DNA from: Fulvivirgaceae bacterium JP3-4
GTDB lineage: Bacteria > Bacteroidota > Bacteroidia > Cytophagales > Cyclobacteriaceae
DNA length: 64,000 bases
Direction: 5' to 3'
Assembly (NCBI GenBank): GCA_029309925.1
Contig: JARKND010000004.1
Location: 248,001 to 312,000 of the forward strand
Part shown: piece after piece, positions 1 through 8,954 of the stretch
Position numbering within the stretch: the stretch's first letter is position 1
Layout: the number at the start of each line of letters is the position of its first letter
Position numbers and translations under genes: made by a program
Notes under the pieces: model-generated
Seen by the model: only the letters and a program-made list of their open reading frames with translations
What the model was told of the DNA's origin: nothing
Databases searched by the model: none

Positions 1-94
1 CATCGTACTTGGGATTATTGTAGTCGATCTTGCTTAATTCTTCACGTTTTTTAAGGATTTCCAAAAGGGCCTTATCAAGTGCTTTGAGGTCCAT
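1..94 (-). CDS. Conserved hypothetical protein, N-terminal fragment
   Basis: Only the first 31 codons are inside the window; the gene runs off the left edge. It begins MDLKALDKAL and continues as a Lys/Glu/Leu-rich, probably helical segment ending near DYNNPKYD. No family can be named from this much sequence. It is divergent from the dioxygenase gene, with about 250 bp of AT-rich DNA between them that shows no other feature and presumably holds both promoters. Confidence 0.6.
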   Translation of the reverse strand, partial: MDLKALDKALLEILKKREELSKIDYNNPKYD

Positions 95-341
95 ACTTGC
101 ATTTTTTTGTAAATATTACAGAATTCAATGAATTACAAAACTGAAGTTTTTGCAGTTCCGTAAAAAAATAGCCTGAATTAAAGTTCAAATGGCCTAACGG
201 CTGGTATAAAATTCCGTTCCAGCCTGAAAAATCCCGACTTCAAAAAATATAAATTCACGACAATGTGAATCGCAGAACTTCCTTTCTATTGTTTCAAACA
301 TTCCAGCGCAAACGTTACTTTTACCACATAATCGCTGATTT

Positions 342-1436
342 ATGAATGAAGATTTTTTGCCTATCAATGGCACCGATCATATCGAATTTTATGTGGGCAA
401 TGCAAAGCAGTCAGCGTTGTTCTACCAGCACTGCATGGGCTTCGAACTCGTAGCCTATGCCGGACCGGAAACAGGCGTGCGTGACCGTGCATCCTATGTG
501 CTGAAGCAGGACAAGATCCGATTTGTCCTCACCACGTCAATCGCAAAAGATGGTCCGATCGCTTCCCATGTGGCGAAGCACGGTGACGGTGTAAAAGTGC
601 TCGCGCTTTGGGTCGATGATGCCCGCAAATCATTTTTTGAAACTACTTCGCGGGGTGCAGAGCCCGCAGCGGAGCCGAAAGTATTAAAGGATGAATTCGG
701 TGAAGTCGTGGTTGCATCAATCAAAACCTATGGCGATACGATCCACACATTTGTAGAGAGAAAGAATTACAAGGGCGTTTTTCTTCCAGGCTATCAGCCA
801 AGAAAGAACGGTCTAAAAGTTGAGCCGATCGGTCTCAAATATGTAGACCATTGTGTGGGAAATGTGGAGCTGGGCAAAATGAACGATTGGGTTAAGTTCT
901 ACGAAAAAGTGATGGGCTTCAAACTCCTCATCACATTTGATGACAGTGACATTTCCACAGAGTACAGCGCACTGATGTCGAAGGTGGTGTCGAACGGAAA
1001 CGGATACATCAAATTCCCCATCAATGAGCCCGCAGAAGGAAAGAAAAAATCGCAGATCGAAGAGTACCTGGATTTTTATCACGGACCTGGCGTTCAGCAC
1101 ATCGCCATTGCGACCGATGACATCGTTCATACGGTGAGCGAACTGCGCAGGCGTGGCATGGAATTTTTATACGTACCAGACACTTATTATGAAGATGTTC
1201 TGCAGCGTGTTGGTAAGATCGAAGAGGATATTAAAGAATTACAAAAACAAAATATCCTGATCGATCGTGACGAGGAAGGTTATCTTCTGCAGATCTTCAC
1301 AAAGCCTGTGCAGGACAGGCCAACATTATTCTTCGAAATTATCGAGCGCAATGGTGCCAAATCATTCGGAAAAGGAAATTTCAAAGCGTTATTCGAATCC
1401 ATCGAGCGCGAGCAAGCGCTTCGTGGCAATTTGTAA
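342..1436 (+). CDS. hppD: 4-hydroxyphenylpyruvate dioxygenase
   Basis: Fe(II)-dependent enzyme of tyrosine catabolism that converts 4-hydroxyphenylpyruvate to homogentisate in the cytoplasm. The 364 residues form the two tandem VOC (glyoxalase-fold) halves usual for the family. The expected iron ligands are all visible in the C-terminal half: His170 (YVDHCVGN), His253 (GVQHIAIA) and Glu332 (LFFEIIER). Length is normal and the ATG start gives a full N-terminal VOC domain (TDHIEFYVGN). It stands alone: homogentisate dioxygenase is not adjacent. A hairpin terminator follows closely, so it is probably monocistronic. The upstream element TACTTTTA near 315 resembles a Bacteroidota -7 box. Confidence 0.95.
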   Translation: MNEDFLPINGTDHIEFYVGNAKQSALFYQHCMGFELVAYAGPETGVRDRASYVLKQDKIRFVLTTSIAKDGPIASHVAKHGDGVKVLALWVDDARKSFFETTSRGAEPAAEPKVLKDEFGEVVVASIKTYGDTIHTFVERKNYKGVFLPGYQPRKNGLKVEPIGLKYVDHCVGNVELGKMNDWVKFYEKVMGFKLLITFDDSDISTEYSALMSKVVSNGNGYIKFPINEPAEGKKKSQIEEYLDFYHGPGVQHIAIATDDIVHTVSELRRRGMEFLYVPDTYYEDVLQRVGKIEEDIKELQKQNILIDRDEEGYLLQIFTKPVQDRPTLFFEIIERNGAKSFGKGNFKALFESIEREQALRGNL

Positions 1437-1458
1437 CGGCATTTAACTTTTTTGACAG

Positions 1459-1486
1459 GCCGGGTCGGGTTGATCCGGCTTTTTTT
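1459..1486 (+). terminator. Rho-independent terminator of hppD
   Basis: Stem GCCGG/CCGGC with an 11-nt loop followed by a run of seven T. It lies 20 bp after the hppD stop. The T-run merges into the -7 element of the next gene, so terminator and promoter are packed together. Confidence 0.75.
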
Positions 1487-1493
1487 ATTTTTG
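1486..1493 (+). promoter_or_regulatory. Putative -7 promoter element for the phosphohexomutase gene
   Basis: TATTTTTG matches the Bacteroidota sigma-A -7 consensus TAnnTTTG and lies 22 bp before the ATG at 1516. No clear -33 TTG is seen at the usual spacing, so the call rests on the -7 box and its position. Confidence 0.45.
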
Positions 1494-1515
1494 CAATCTA
1501 CTAATTACTAAAGCA

Positions 1516-3246
1516 ATGGCTGAACTACTGGAACAGGTGCAAACCAAGGCAAAATCATGGATGAGCAGTCCTGTTATTGACGAAAAAACCAAACAACTGG
1601 TGAAATCACTTCTCGAAAAGCAAGATTCGAAGGAACTGATCGACAGCTTCTATAAGGATCTTGAGTTTGGAACAGGTGGACTTCGTGGGGTGATGGGTGC
1701 AGGGTCGAACTGCATGAATCAGTACACCGTTGGCGTTGCCACGCAAGGAATGGCCAATTACCTGTTGAAAACTTATCCGGGCAAAAAAATTCAGGTAGCC
1801 ATCGCGCACGACAGCAGAAATAACAGCAGATTTTTTGCCGAGATCACTGCGAACGTATTTTCAGCCAACGGCATTCACGTTCATCTGTTCGCAGAGTTAA
1901 GGCCCACTCCACTCCTTTCGTTTGCCATCCGCTATCTGAAGTGCGAGTCTGGCGTTGTGATCACTGCGTCTCATAATCCAAAAGAATACAATGGATACAA
2001 GGCATACTGGAGCGATGGTGCTCAGGTAGTTCCTCCGCATGATAAAAACGTTATACTTGAAGTGAATAAGATCACTTCCTTCGAACAGGTGAAGTTTCAG
2101 GCGAAGCCGGAACTGATTCATACGATTGGCCCCGAAGTGGAAGCTGCGTATTACGAAGAAGTGAAAAAACTGATTCCCAACAAAGCAACGATTGCGAAAC
2201 ACAAAGACATTCCGCTGGTATACTCGAGCATTCATGGTGCCGGCATTACGATGGTCCCCGAGTGTTTGAGACAAATCGGATTTACCAACATTCAGGTGGT
2301 TGAAGAACAGCGCAAACCTGATGGAAATTTTCCGACCGTACACTCTCCTAACCCGGAAGAGCAGTCTGCGATGGAACTCGTGATCAAAAAAGGAAAAGAA
2401 GTTGGCGCGACTATGGTTATGGCGACAGATCCCGATACGGATCGCGTAGGGATTGGGGTGCGCAAGTCTGATGGAGATTTTATCCTCCTGAACGGAAACC
2501 AGGCGTTCAGTCTCATGATGTATTTTATCATGAAGAATCTGAAGAGTGTAAAGAACTCGTACATCGCAAAAACGATCGTGACTTCCGAACTTGTTGATAC
2601 CATGGCCGAAAAACTTGGCGTGGAGTGTTACAACACACTGACCGGGTTCAAATACATCGCAGAGTTGATGGGCAAGTTCGAAGGCAAGAAAACATTCGTT
2701 GCGGCAGGTGAAGAAAGCTACGGCTATATGGTGGGTGATTTTGTGCGCGATAAAGATGCAGTATCAGCGTGCGCATTTTTTGCTGCGATGGCTGCAGAAG
2801 CAACCGAACAGAAGAAATCAATGTACGACTGGCTTATCGACATGTATGTTGAATTCGGCTTTTATAAGGAAAGCCTGTTGAACCTTGTGCGCAAAGGCCA
2901 GCAAGGTGAACAAGAGATTAAGGCTATGATGGAAAAATTCAGAAACAATCCGCCATCCGAGATCACTGGCTCGCGTGTAGCAAGACTGCTCGACTACAAA
3001 TCGCTCAAAGAAAAGAACCTGCTCACTGGAAAAGAATCGACACTTGATTTTCCGAAGTCAGACGTTCTTCAGTTTTACCTTGAAGACGGAACAAAGGTTT
3101 CCGTACGTCCGTCTGGAACGGAGCCGAAGATCAAATTTTACATCAGCGTGAACACGAAACTGAATTCCGCAAAGGATTTTGAGAAGGTAAATGCGGAACT
3201 CGAACAGAAAGTGAAGAGGATCGAAACATACCTGTTGCAGGCGTAA
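1516..3246 (+). CDS. Phospho-sugar mutase (phosphoglucomutase/phosphomannomutase)
   Basis: Alpha-D-phosphohexomutase family enzyme of 576 aa, interconverting hexose 1- and 6-phosphates for glycogen, cell-wall and surface sugar synthesis. The four family signatures are in order: the phosphoserine loop TASHNPKEYNG with Ser152, the metal-binding loop DPDTDR (304-309), the sugar-binding GEESYG (from 397) and the C-terminal phosphate-binding RPSGTEPK. Length and the N-terminal GTGGLRG motif resemble the long PgcA-type mutases of Firmicutes and Bacteroidota. The choice between glucose and mannose specificity cannot be made from sequence. A DinB-like gene starts 2 bp after the stop, so the two are probably co-transcribed. 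Confidence 0.93.
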   Translation: MAELLEQVQTKAKSWMSSPVIDEKTKQLVKSLLEKQDSKELIDSFYKDLEFGTGGLRGVMGAGSNCMNQYTVGVATQGMANYLLKTYPGKKIQVAIAHDSRNNSRFFAEITANVFSANGIHVHLFAELRPTPLLSFAIRYLKCESGVVITASHNPKEYNGYKAYWSDGAQVVPPHDKNVILEVNKITSFEQVKFQAKPELIHTIGPEVEAAYYEEVKKLIPNKATIAKHKDIPLVYSSIHGAGITMVPECLRQIGFTNIQVVEEQRKPDGNFPTVHSPNPEEQSAMELVIKKGKEVGATMVMATDPDTDRVGIGVRKSDGDFILLNGNQAFSLMMYFIMKNLKSVKNSYIAKTIVTSELVDTMAEKLGVECYNTLTGFKYIAELMGKFEGKKTFVAAGEESYGYMVGDFVRDKDAVSACAFFAAMAAEATEQKKSMYDWLIDMYVEFGFYKESLLNLVRKGQQGEQEIKAMMEKFRNNPPSEITGSRVARLLDYKSLKEKNLLTGKESTLDFPKSDVLQFYLEDGTKVSVRPSGTEPKIKFYISVNTKLNSAKDFEKVNAELEQKVKRIETYLLQA

Positions 3247-3247
3247 T

Positions 3248-3712
3248 ATGGAAAATGTCCTGATCAATGCTTTCGTCTTTTTGTACGAGCGTGAGCTCGC
3301 GAAGCTGCAGCATGAGATCGAACAATATCCTGATGAGCAACTTTTATGGCAGACTGCCGGGCAGATCTCGAATCCGCCCGGCAACCTCTGCCTCCATCTC
3401 TGCGGAAATCTTCAAAACTATATCGGTGCAAACCTTGGCAACTCCGGTTACGTCAGGAACAGACCCTACGAATTTTCAGCGCGCGGTCTCTCCCGTCAGC
3501 ACTTGGTGAACGAAATAACCAAAACAAAAACAGCTGTTCTCTCAACGTTAAAGAGGATGACGGATGCAGACCTTCACCTTCAGTATCCGGAAGAAGTTCT
3601 CGGATACGCGATGACGACAGTATTTTTTCTCAACCACCTGTTCGGACACTTTGGCTATCACCTCGGCCAGATCAATTATCATCGCAGAATGATCGAAGCA
3701 ACGCGTGCATAG
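3248..3712 (+). CDS. DinB-like four-helix-bundle protein
   Basis: 154-aa soluble protein of the DinB/YfiT-like superfamily (DUF664/DUF1572 type), usually metal-binding and linked to thiol-dependent chemistry, though most members have no known substrate. Candidate metal-binding histidines are in CLHLCGNLQNY and in the C-terminal HLFGHFGYHLGQINYHRR. The length fits one four-helix bundle. It starts immediately after the mutase gene and is likely in the same transcript, but no functional link is evident. Confidence 0.75.
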   Translation: MENVLINAFVFLYERELAKLQHEIEQYPDEQLLWQTAGQISNPPGNLCLHLCGNLQNYIGANLGNSGYVRNRPYEFSARGLSRQHLVNEITKTKTAVLSTLKRMTDADLHLQYPEEVLGYAMTTVFFLNHLFGHFGYHLGQINYHRRMIEATRA

Positions 3713-3758
3713 TGTGCTTTAGGATAATATTTCTATTTTAGCAGCTTACACATACTAA

Positions 3759-5162
3759 TTGGAAGCTCTTAATACATTCCTTTCTGACACAGCATCCCTG
3801 ATTTGGTGGCCTGTTCTCTTTCTGATCATCGGTGGCGGACTATTCTTTTTGTTCTACTCGGGCTTTATCCAGTATAAATATTTCATTCACGCGGTAAATA
3901 TCCTTCGCGGAAAATACGAAGATCCAAATGCTCCCGGACAAATTTCACCATATCGTGCGTTGTCTACCGCACTGGCTTCTACGGTAGGGATTGGCAATCT
4001 TTCAGGAGTTGCTGCAGCAATTGCCCTCGGAGGTCCGGGTGCGCTCTTCTGGATGTGGGTCACTTCGATCATCGGAATGTCCACTAACTTCTTCACCAGT
4101 GCATTATCAAGCATGTATCGCGGGAAAGATTCCGAGGGCGAAATACAGGGCGGACCAATGTACGTCATCCGTGAAGTACTCAGCAAAGGCTGGCAACCGC
4201 TTGCTGTATTGTTCTGCATTTGCACGATGGTGGGATCATTGCCGATCTTTCAGGCGAACCAGCTCACACAGGCATTGGTCGACATCGGCCTGAAGCCAAA
4301 CGGCATCGAAGAATCATTCATTACCATTGGAGGCGCATCAATCAGCATCACAAAACTCATCATCGGGTTCTTCATCGCTGTAATTTCATCACTTGTCATT
4401 GTTGGTGGAATCAAGCGCATCGGAAGCTGGGCTGGACGAATGGTGCCGATTATGATCGTGCTCCATTTTATTTCCGTTATGGTAATCCTCGTTTTGTTTG
4501 CGGACAAGATTCCGTATTACGCAAAATTAGTTTTCACTGATGCTTTTGCTGCGAATCATTACCAGGGAAGTCCGTTCATGGGTGGCGTAGTTGGTGGCAT
4601 CATTATGCTGGGTGTGAGACGCGCTACCTTCTCCAATGAAGCCGGGATCGGAACGGCACCTATGGCGATGGGCGCTGCGAAGAGTAACGAACCGATCCAG
4701 GAAGGATTGCTTTCGATGCTGAGCCCTGTGATCGACACACTGATTTCATGCTCACTGACCGCATTTGCAATTCTCGTAACAGATGCGTGGCTCGTGCCGG
4801 GCGCAACAGGAATCACATTGACATCCCTCGCGTACCGTGCCGCGCTGCCAGTCGGTGGTGATTACGTTCTTCTGCTTTGTACTTTCATCTTCGCGATCAG
4901 CGCACTGTTTTCATACAGCTACTACGGCCGAAAGGCACTAACATTTTTAATCGGATACAAACGAAGTGTCTGGTACGATTATTTCTACCTCTCAACGATC
5001 ATGCTGGGCGCAATCGCTTCGATGGACCTCGTATTAAACCTGATAGACATTGCCTTTGCACTGATGGCCATCCCGACCATGTTATCGGCAATCAAGCTCG
5101 CACCAAATGTGATGAAGGAGGCAAGAGTGTACTTTGCGAAGCTCAAGAGCAAGAAAGCATAA
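3759..5162 (+). CDS. Alanine/glycine:cation symporter (AGCS family)
   Basis: Inner-membrane Na+-coupled amino-acid symporter of 467 aa with about 10-11 hydrophobic segments. Family signatures visible are GNLSGVAAAIALGGPGA near residue 80 and ATFSNEAGIGTAPMA near residue 290. The start chosen is TTG (MEALNTFLSD): there is no usable ATG before the first membrane segments, and an internal start would delete them. An upstream TATTTTAG at about 3735 may be the -7 box. Substrate (alanine, glycine or another small amino acid) is not decidable. Confidence 0.9.
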   Translation: MEALNTFLSDTASLIWWPVLFLIIGGGLFFLFYSGFIQYKYFIHAVNILRGKYEDPNAPGQISPYRALSTALASTVGIGNLSGVAAAIALGGPGALFWMWVTSIIGMSTNFFTSALSSMYRGKDSEGEIQGGPMYVIREVLSKGWQPLAVLFCICTMVGSLPIFQANQLTQALVDIGLKPNGIEESFITIGGASISITKLIIGFFIAVISSLVIVGGIKRIGSWAGRMVPIMIVLHFISVMVILVLFADKIPYYAKLVFTDAFAANHYQGSPFMGGVVGGIIMLGVRRATFSNEAGIGTAPMAMGAAKSNEPIQEGLLSMLSPVIDTLISCSLTAFAILVTDAWLVPGATGITLTSLAYRAALPVGGDYVLLLCTFIFAISALFSYSYYGRKALTFLIGYKRSVWYDYFYLSTIMLGAIASMDLVLNLIDIAFALMAIPTMLSAIKLAPNVMKEARVYFAKLKSKKA

Positions 5163-5163
5163 A

Positions 5164-5597
5164 TGCGGAAATCCACACCGCGGAGAGCGCTGAGTAACTC
5201 GCGGAGCAACGCGGAGGATTATTTTTTTTGAAGACTACGGCCACTACCACCTCAATTGTAGCACGCTATTATCGTTGTAATTGCATTATATCGGAGCCCC
5301 TTATGAGAGAGATTTTAATGGCACATACCCTGCTGTATCTGACAGAAACTCCGCGGTTCTCCGCGAATACTCTGTGATCTCAGCGGTGTGAATTTCTGGA
5401 TTTTGTATTTCAATCCACTGCGCGCACCTAAACCGTACCACGGGATTATCAGTGTAATTGCATCAAAGCGCTGCGACTTACTAGAGATCTTTATGGCACA
5501 TACGGTGCTGCATCTGACAGAAACTCAGCGGTTCTCCGCGTCTTCTCTCCGCGCTCTCCGCGGTGTGGATTTCTGGATTTTGCATTTCAATCCCAAC
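5164..5597. repeat. Three CGCGGAG-word repeat copies, two direct and one inverted
   Basis: This 424-bp gene-free stretch after the symporter holds three copies of a repeat made of the words CGCGGAG/CTCCGCG and a boundary word AAATCCACACCGCGGAG. One copy (5164-5216) is on one strand. Two (about 5348-5425 and 5521-5597) are inverted relative to it, so the outer copies can pair. The two direct copies share a longer segment of roughly 100 bp (about 5305-5425 and 5477-5597) that includes GGCACATAC and CATCTGACAGAAACT or close variants. The last copy runs to the stop codon of the DoxX gene. A fourth copy lies at 32656. Confidence 0.8.
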
Positions 5598-5997
5598 GCC
5601 CCACTCCCCTCGAAACACTATACTTCCCTGCACCAGCAAAGAATACTGCGATGGCAGTCATCATATAGAAGATGTTGAGTTCGATCATCCAGCCACCGAA
5701 ATCATTTCGCATGAACATGATGTCGGTGTGCGCGATCAAAATTGAAAGGAGCATATTAAACGCAACCAGTAGTGCAGCTATTCGCGTTTTATATCCCACG
5801 ATCATAAACAGTGGCGCAAAAAATTCGCCAACAAGGTTTCCATAGGAAATAAACTCCGGCAACCCTGCATTGCGCACCATCTCTTTAATGTGTTGAATGC
5901 CGTGAATCAAGCTGTTGGAGCCGTGCATGATGAGCAGACCCGCGCACGTTACGCGAAGGATCAGTTTGGCTAAGTGGTCGTTATGGAAACCTGGCAT
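5587..5997 (-). CDS. DoxX family membrane protein
   Basis: 136-aa integral membrane protein with four predicted transmembrane helices, the DoxX fold: LILRVTCAGLLIMHG opening, GNLVGEFFAPLFMIVG in the second helix, and two further helices. DoxX-like proteins are inner-membrane components of thiosulfate-quinone or other redox systems, but most are uncharacterised. The start codon overlaps the stop of the upstream 476-aa gene by one base (TGATG), so translation is probably coupled. The 3' end abuts an intergenic repeat copy that supplies the last few bases before the stop. Confidence 0.8.
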   Translation of the reverse strand: MPGFHNDHLAKLILRVTCAGLLIMHGSNSLIHGIQHIKEMVRNAGLPEFISYGNLVGEFFAPLFMIVGYKTRIAALLVAFNMLLSILIAHTDIMFMRNDFGGWMIELNIFYMMTAIAVFFAGAGKYSVSRGVGRWD

Positions 5998-7427
5998 CAG
6001 GCCGCGGTGCTTTGGTTAGTTTCTTTTATAGGATAATCAAATAAGCCGTGTTCTTTAATCGCCTCCTCAACCTTGTGGGGCACAAACTTCTCCCATCCCT
6101 CTTCGCCTTTCCGGATCATCGCAAGAACGTTGTCGGAAATAATATGCAGATTCTTCACGTTCGCATCGTTGATGTCTTCCAGTTTGTTGTTCTCCATCAG
6201 GTAGCGGAACAAACTCTTGAGATGCTTCGGCAGCTCTTCTTCAAAATGCTTGAGTGTAAAAAGCGTCCCGTCCTTGCGGATGGCAGGATAAATATAAAGC
6301 TTCACGTTGCTGCCAAACAGTGAGGCAAAGCATTCGAGAATTCCACCGCGAAGGTTTTCATAAGTCTTTTCCTCAAATACCTTCTGCAACGCATAGATAC
6401 CCATCGTGATTCCGATCTTCTTCCCTTTGGTGATTCGCGAAAGGTAATCGACAAGACGATAGTGTTCGAAGTAATTTGAGATCAGAACATTCTGACCAAG
6501 TGAACAGATGATATCCGCACGATGGAGGAAATCGCGTTCATCGATTTTTCCATCGGGACTCAGGTCGTTAAGGGTCAGTTCAGAAACGAGAACGATTTTC
6601 GAACGGTCAACATCAGGCTCATGCTTGAAATGTCTGCGTGAAGTCAGCAGCATATCAACGTTTACATGCGTTACAGGTCTGAATCGGCCGCGAAGAACAA
6701 GCACGTTTTTCTTGTAGAGTTCATCAGAAGGCTGCATCACGTTGCCGGAAGGTCCGAACATCGCAGCTTTTGTAAATCCATTCTTCACCAGCTTCAGCGC
6801 CATCAACCGGTTGTCTACATGTTTGAAGTCTGGACCGGAGATTCGGAACATATCGATTTCGATCCTGCGTGGTGACAATCCATCAAGCAATGACATCAGC
6901 AGCTCTTCAGGCTCACTCACGAACATACAGCCATAAATCATGTTCACGCCCACAACACCCAGCGCAAATTGTTGCTGAAGCGGGTCGTTGTCATGCATCT
7001 TCACGTGAATCACACACTCGTTAGGTTCACTCTTGGGGGTGAGCTGAAAACGCAGGCCGAGCCATCCGTGACCCTGATTGGTGCGTTCGTAGTTAAGAAT
7101 TTCAACCGTATCCGCGAAAGCGAAAAAGCGAGTGGTATCGATGCGGTGTGGCAGGCGTTCAGGGAGCAGCACATATTCGTGGTCCAGCATTCCACTCAGT
7201 CGGTCTTCGCACACATAACGCTCACAAACACCGTAGATCGCGTCACTGAACTTCATATCGTAGGCCGAGATGGTTTTGGCAACCGTTCCTGACGCACCCC
7301 CTACTTTAAAAAAGTTCGCGGCAACCTCCTGACCCGCACCAATTTCCGCAAACGATCCATAAATGGCTTTGCTCAGATTGATCCGAAGTGCTTTTTCCTG
7401 AGTCGTTAATTTCCTGAATTCATCCAT
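5997..7427 (-). CDS. Conserved protein of unknown function, 476 aa
   Basis: Large soluble protein with no signal peptide and no catalytic motif that I recognise. It starts MDEFRKLTTQEKALRINLSKAI and contains segments such as GAGQEVAANFFKVGGASGTVAKTISAYD that suggest a folded enzyme or scaffold. The middle has strand-like stretches (KNVLVLRGRFRPVTHV) and the C-terminal third is helical. It is first in a two-gene unit with the DoxX protein. Sporadic labels such as nicotinate-nucleotide adenylyltransferase are not supported, because no HxGH-type nucleotidyltransferase motif is present. Confidence 0.75.
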   Translation of the reverse strand: MDEFRKLTTQEKALRINLSKAIYGSFAEIGAGQEVAANFFKVGGASGTVAKTISAYDMKFSDAIYGVCERYVCEDRLSGMLDHEYVLLPERLPHRIDTTRFFAFADTVEILNYERTNQGHGWLGLRFQLTPKSEPNECVIHVKMHDNDPLQQQFALGVVGVNMIYGCMFVSEPEELLMSLLDGLSPRRIEIDMFRISGPDFKHVDNRLMALKLVKNGFTKAAMFGPSGNVMQPSDELYKKNVLVLRGRFRPVTHVNVDMLLTSRRHFKHEPDVDRSKIVLVSELTLNDLSPDGKIDERDFLHRADIICSLGQNVLISNYFEHYRLVDYLSRITKGKKIGITMGIYALQKVFEEKTYENLRGGILECFASLFGSNVKLYIYPAIRKDGTLFTLKHFEEELPKHLKSLFRYLMENNKLEDINDANVKNLHIISDNVLAMIRKGEEGWEKFVPHKVEEAIKEHGLFDYPIKETNQSTAA

Positions 7428-7580
7428 GGTTTGCCTCCTGTGTATGTTTTCATCCCCCGCTGAAAGCCTGGGAAATTTACCGTTTTTTCAAACGCTAGCT
7501 ACTGCATAAACGGTTTTTTGATAATTATAGTTTAACCTCTACTTTGCCCCTTTTAAACCATAAAAATCGCACCTGCACAG

Positions 7581-8954
7581 ATGTCAAATCGTGGAAAGTT
7601 CTCCGGCCGGGTCGGATTTATTCTTGCAGCCACAGGCTCAGCGATTGGTCTCAGTAACATCTGGAGGTTTCCCTATCTCGCGGGACAAAACGGGGGTGCC
7701 GTTTTCCTGATCATTTACCTAGCATGCGTTTTTTTATTCTGCTTCCCGGTGATGGTTGGCGAAATTGCCATAGGCCGTGCTGCCGGAACGGATGCCTATG
7801 GCGCGTATACAAAACTCGGTGGTAAAAAATGGGGACTACTGGGAATCTTTGGCGTGATCAGCGGGATCTTTATACTTTCATATTACAACGTAGTGGCTGG
7901 ATGGGCTTTTGGATATTTTGTTGAGCTGACGTTTGGACCGCTTCTGCAGGAAAGTGATTTCGGAAGTTTCTTCAGTTCGTTCGTGAACGACATCAACAGC
8001 AACTTTTTTTACTCTCTCGGATTTCTTTTCCTGACCGCGCTTGCCGTTGTGAGGGGGATCCAGAAAGGAATCGAGACTGCGAACAAGATCCTGATGCCAT
8101 CCCTGTTTGTAATCCTCATCGGATTGATCCTCTATTCGCTGACTTTGCCAAATGCAAAAGAAGGCATCCGCTTTTATCTCGTTCCCGATTTCTCAGAGAT
8201 CAAACTTCAGACGGTTTTTGATGCGTTGCGCCTCGCGTTCTTTACGTTGTCGTTGGGAATTGGTGGGCTTATTACCTATGGATCGTATGTGCAAAAATCC
8301 GAGAACATTATTTATTCCGCCTCTGTAGTAACGTGGGCAGATACTATTGTTGCCTTCCTGGCGGGATTGATGGTGTTCCCGCTCGTGTTTTCTGCAGGGC
8401 AGTCTCCGGCTGAAGGACCTGCGCTCGTGTTCATGGTAATGCCTGAAATTTTTCAGCAGATGGGACCAACCATTGGAAAAATTGTAGGCGCTTCCTTTTT
8501 CCTTCTGCTGTGCTTCGCGGCCCTGCCATCATGCATTTCGCTGCTGGAATTGCCAGTGGCTTATTTTGTTGATCAGAAAAAATATCCGAGGAAATACGTT
8601 GTCTGGATTCTTTCGCTCGTGATCTTCCTGCTTGGGTTGCCGAGTCTCGCCAGTTTTGGCGCTATTCCCGCGCTGAACAAATTGTGGTTCTATAAGCAGC
8701 GTGACTTCCTGACGCTTGTTGCCGACATCACCGACATCACGCTTACTATTGGCGGGTGTCTCATGTGTATTTTTATCAGCTACCGCTGGAAACTTCACAA
8801 CATGAATGCAGAACTGGCAATTGGGAATGAGTCGTTCAGGGGATCACTCATGCAGAAGTACATTGACTTCACCATCCGCTGGGCGTGTCCTCTCCTGCTC
8901 GGAGTTTTATCCGTGCTGATAATAATCGATAAATTCTGGGGATTCAATTTCTAG
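7581..8954 (+). CDS. Neurotransmitter:sodium symporter (NSS) family transporter
   Basis: Na+-dependent amino-acid or amine transporter with the LeuT fold, 457 aa, with about 11-12 membrane helices. The N-terminal signature GLSNIWRFPYLAGQNGG, which forms the Na+ and substrate site in TM1, is intact. GGLITYGSYVQ (TM6 region) is also typical of bacterial members. Substrate unknown; bacterial NSS proteins commonly carry tryptophan, leucine or tyrosine. The promoter region has CTACTTTGCC, close to the -7 consensus. Its TAG stop lies within a CTAG shared with the convergent gene. Confidence 0.92.
   Translation: MSNRGKFSGRVGFILAATGSAIGLSNIWRFPYLAGQNGGAVFLIIYLACVFLFCFPVMVGEIAIGRAAGTDAYGAYTKLGGKKWGLLGIFGVISGIFILSYYNVVAGWAFGYFVELTFGPLLQESDFGSFFSSFVNDINSNFFYSLGFLFLTALAVVRGIQKGIETANKILMPSLFVILIGLILYSLTLPNAKEGIRFYLVPDFSEIKLQTVFDALRLAFFTLSLGIGGLITYGSYVQKSENIIYSASVVTWADTIVAFLAGLMVFPLVFSAGQSPAEGPALVFMVMPEIFQQMGPTIGKIVGASFFLLLCFAALPSCISLLELPVAYFVDQKKYPRKYVVWILSLVIFLLGLPSLASFGAIPALNKLWFYKQRDFLTLVADITDITLTIGGCLMCIFISYRWKLHNMNAELAIGNESFRGSLMQKYIDFTIRWACPLLLGVLSVLIIIDKFWGFNF

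Noticed and set aside
5164-5597. Insertion sequence remnant
   Set aside because: No transposase frame and no target-site duplication; copies differ by word number, as in the other iterated elements.
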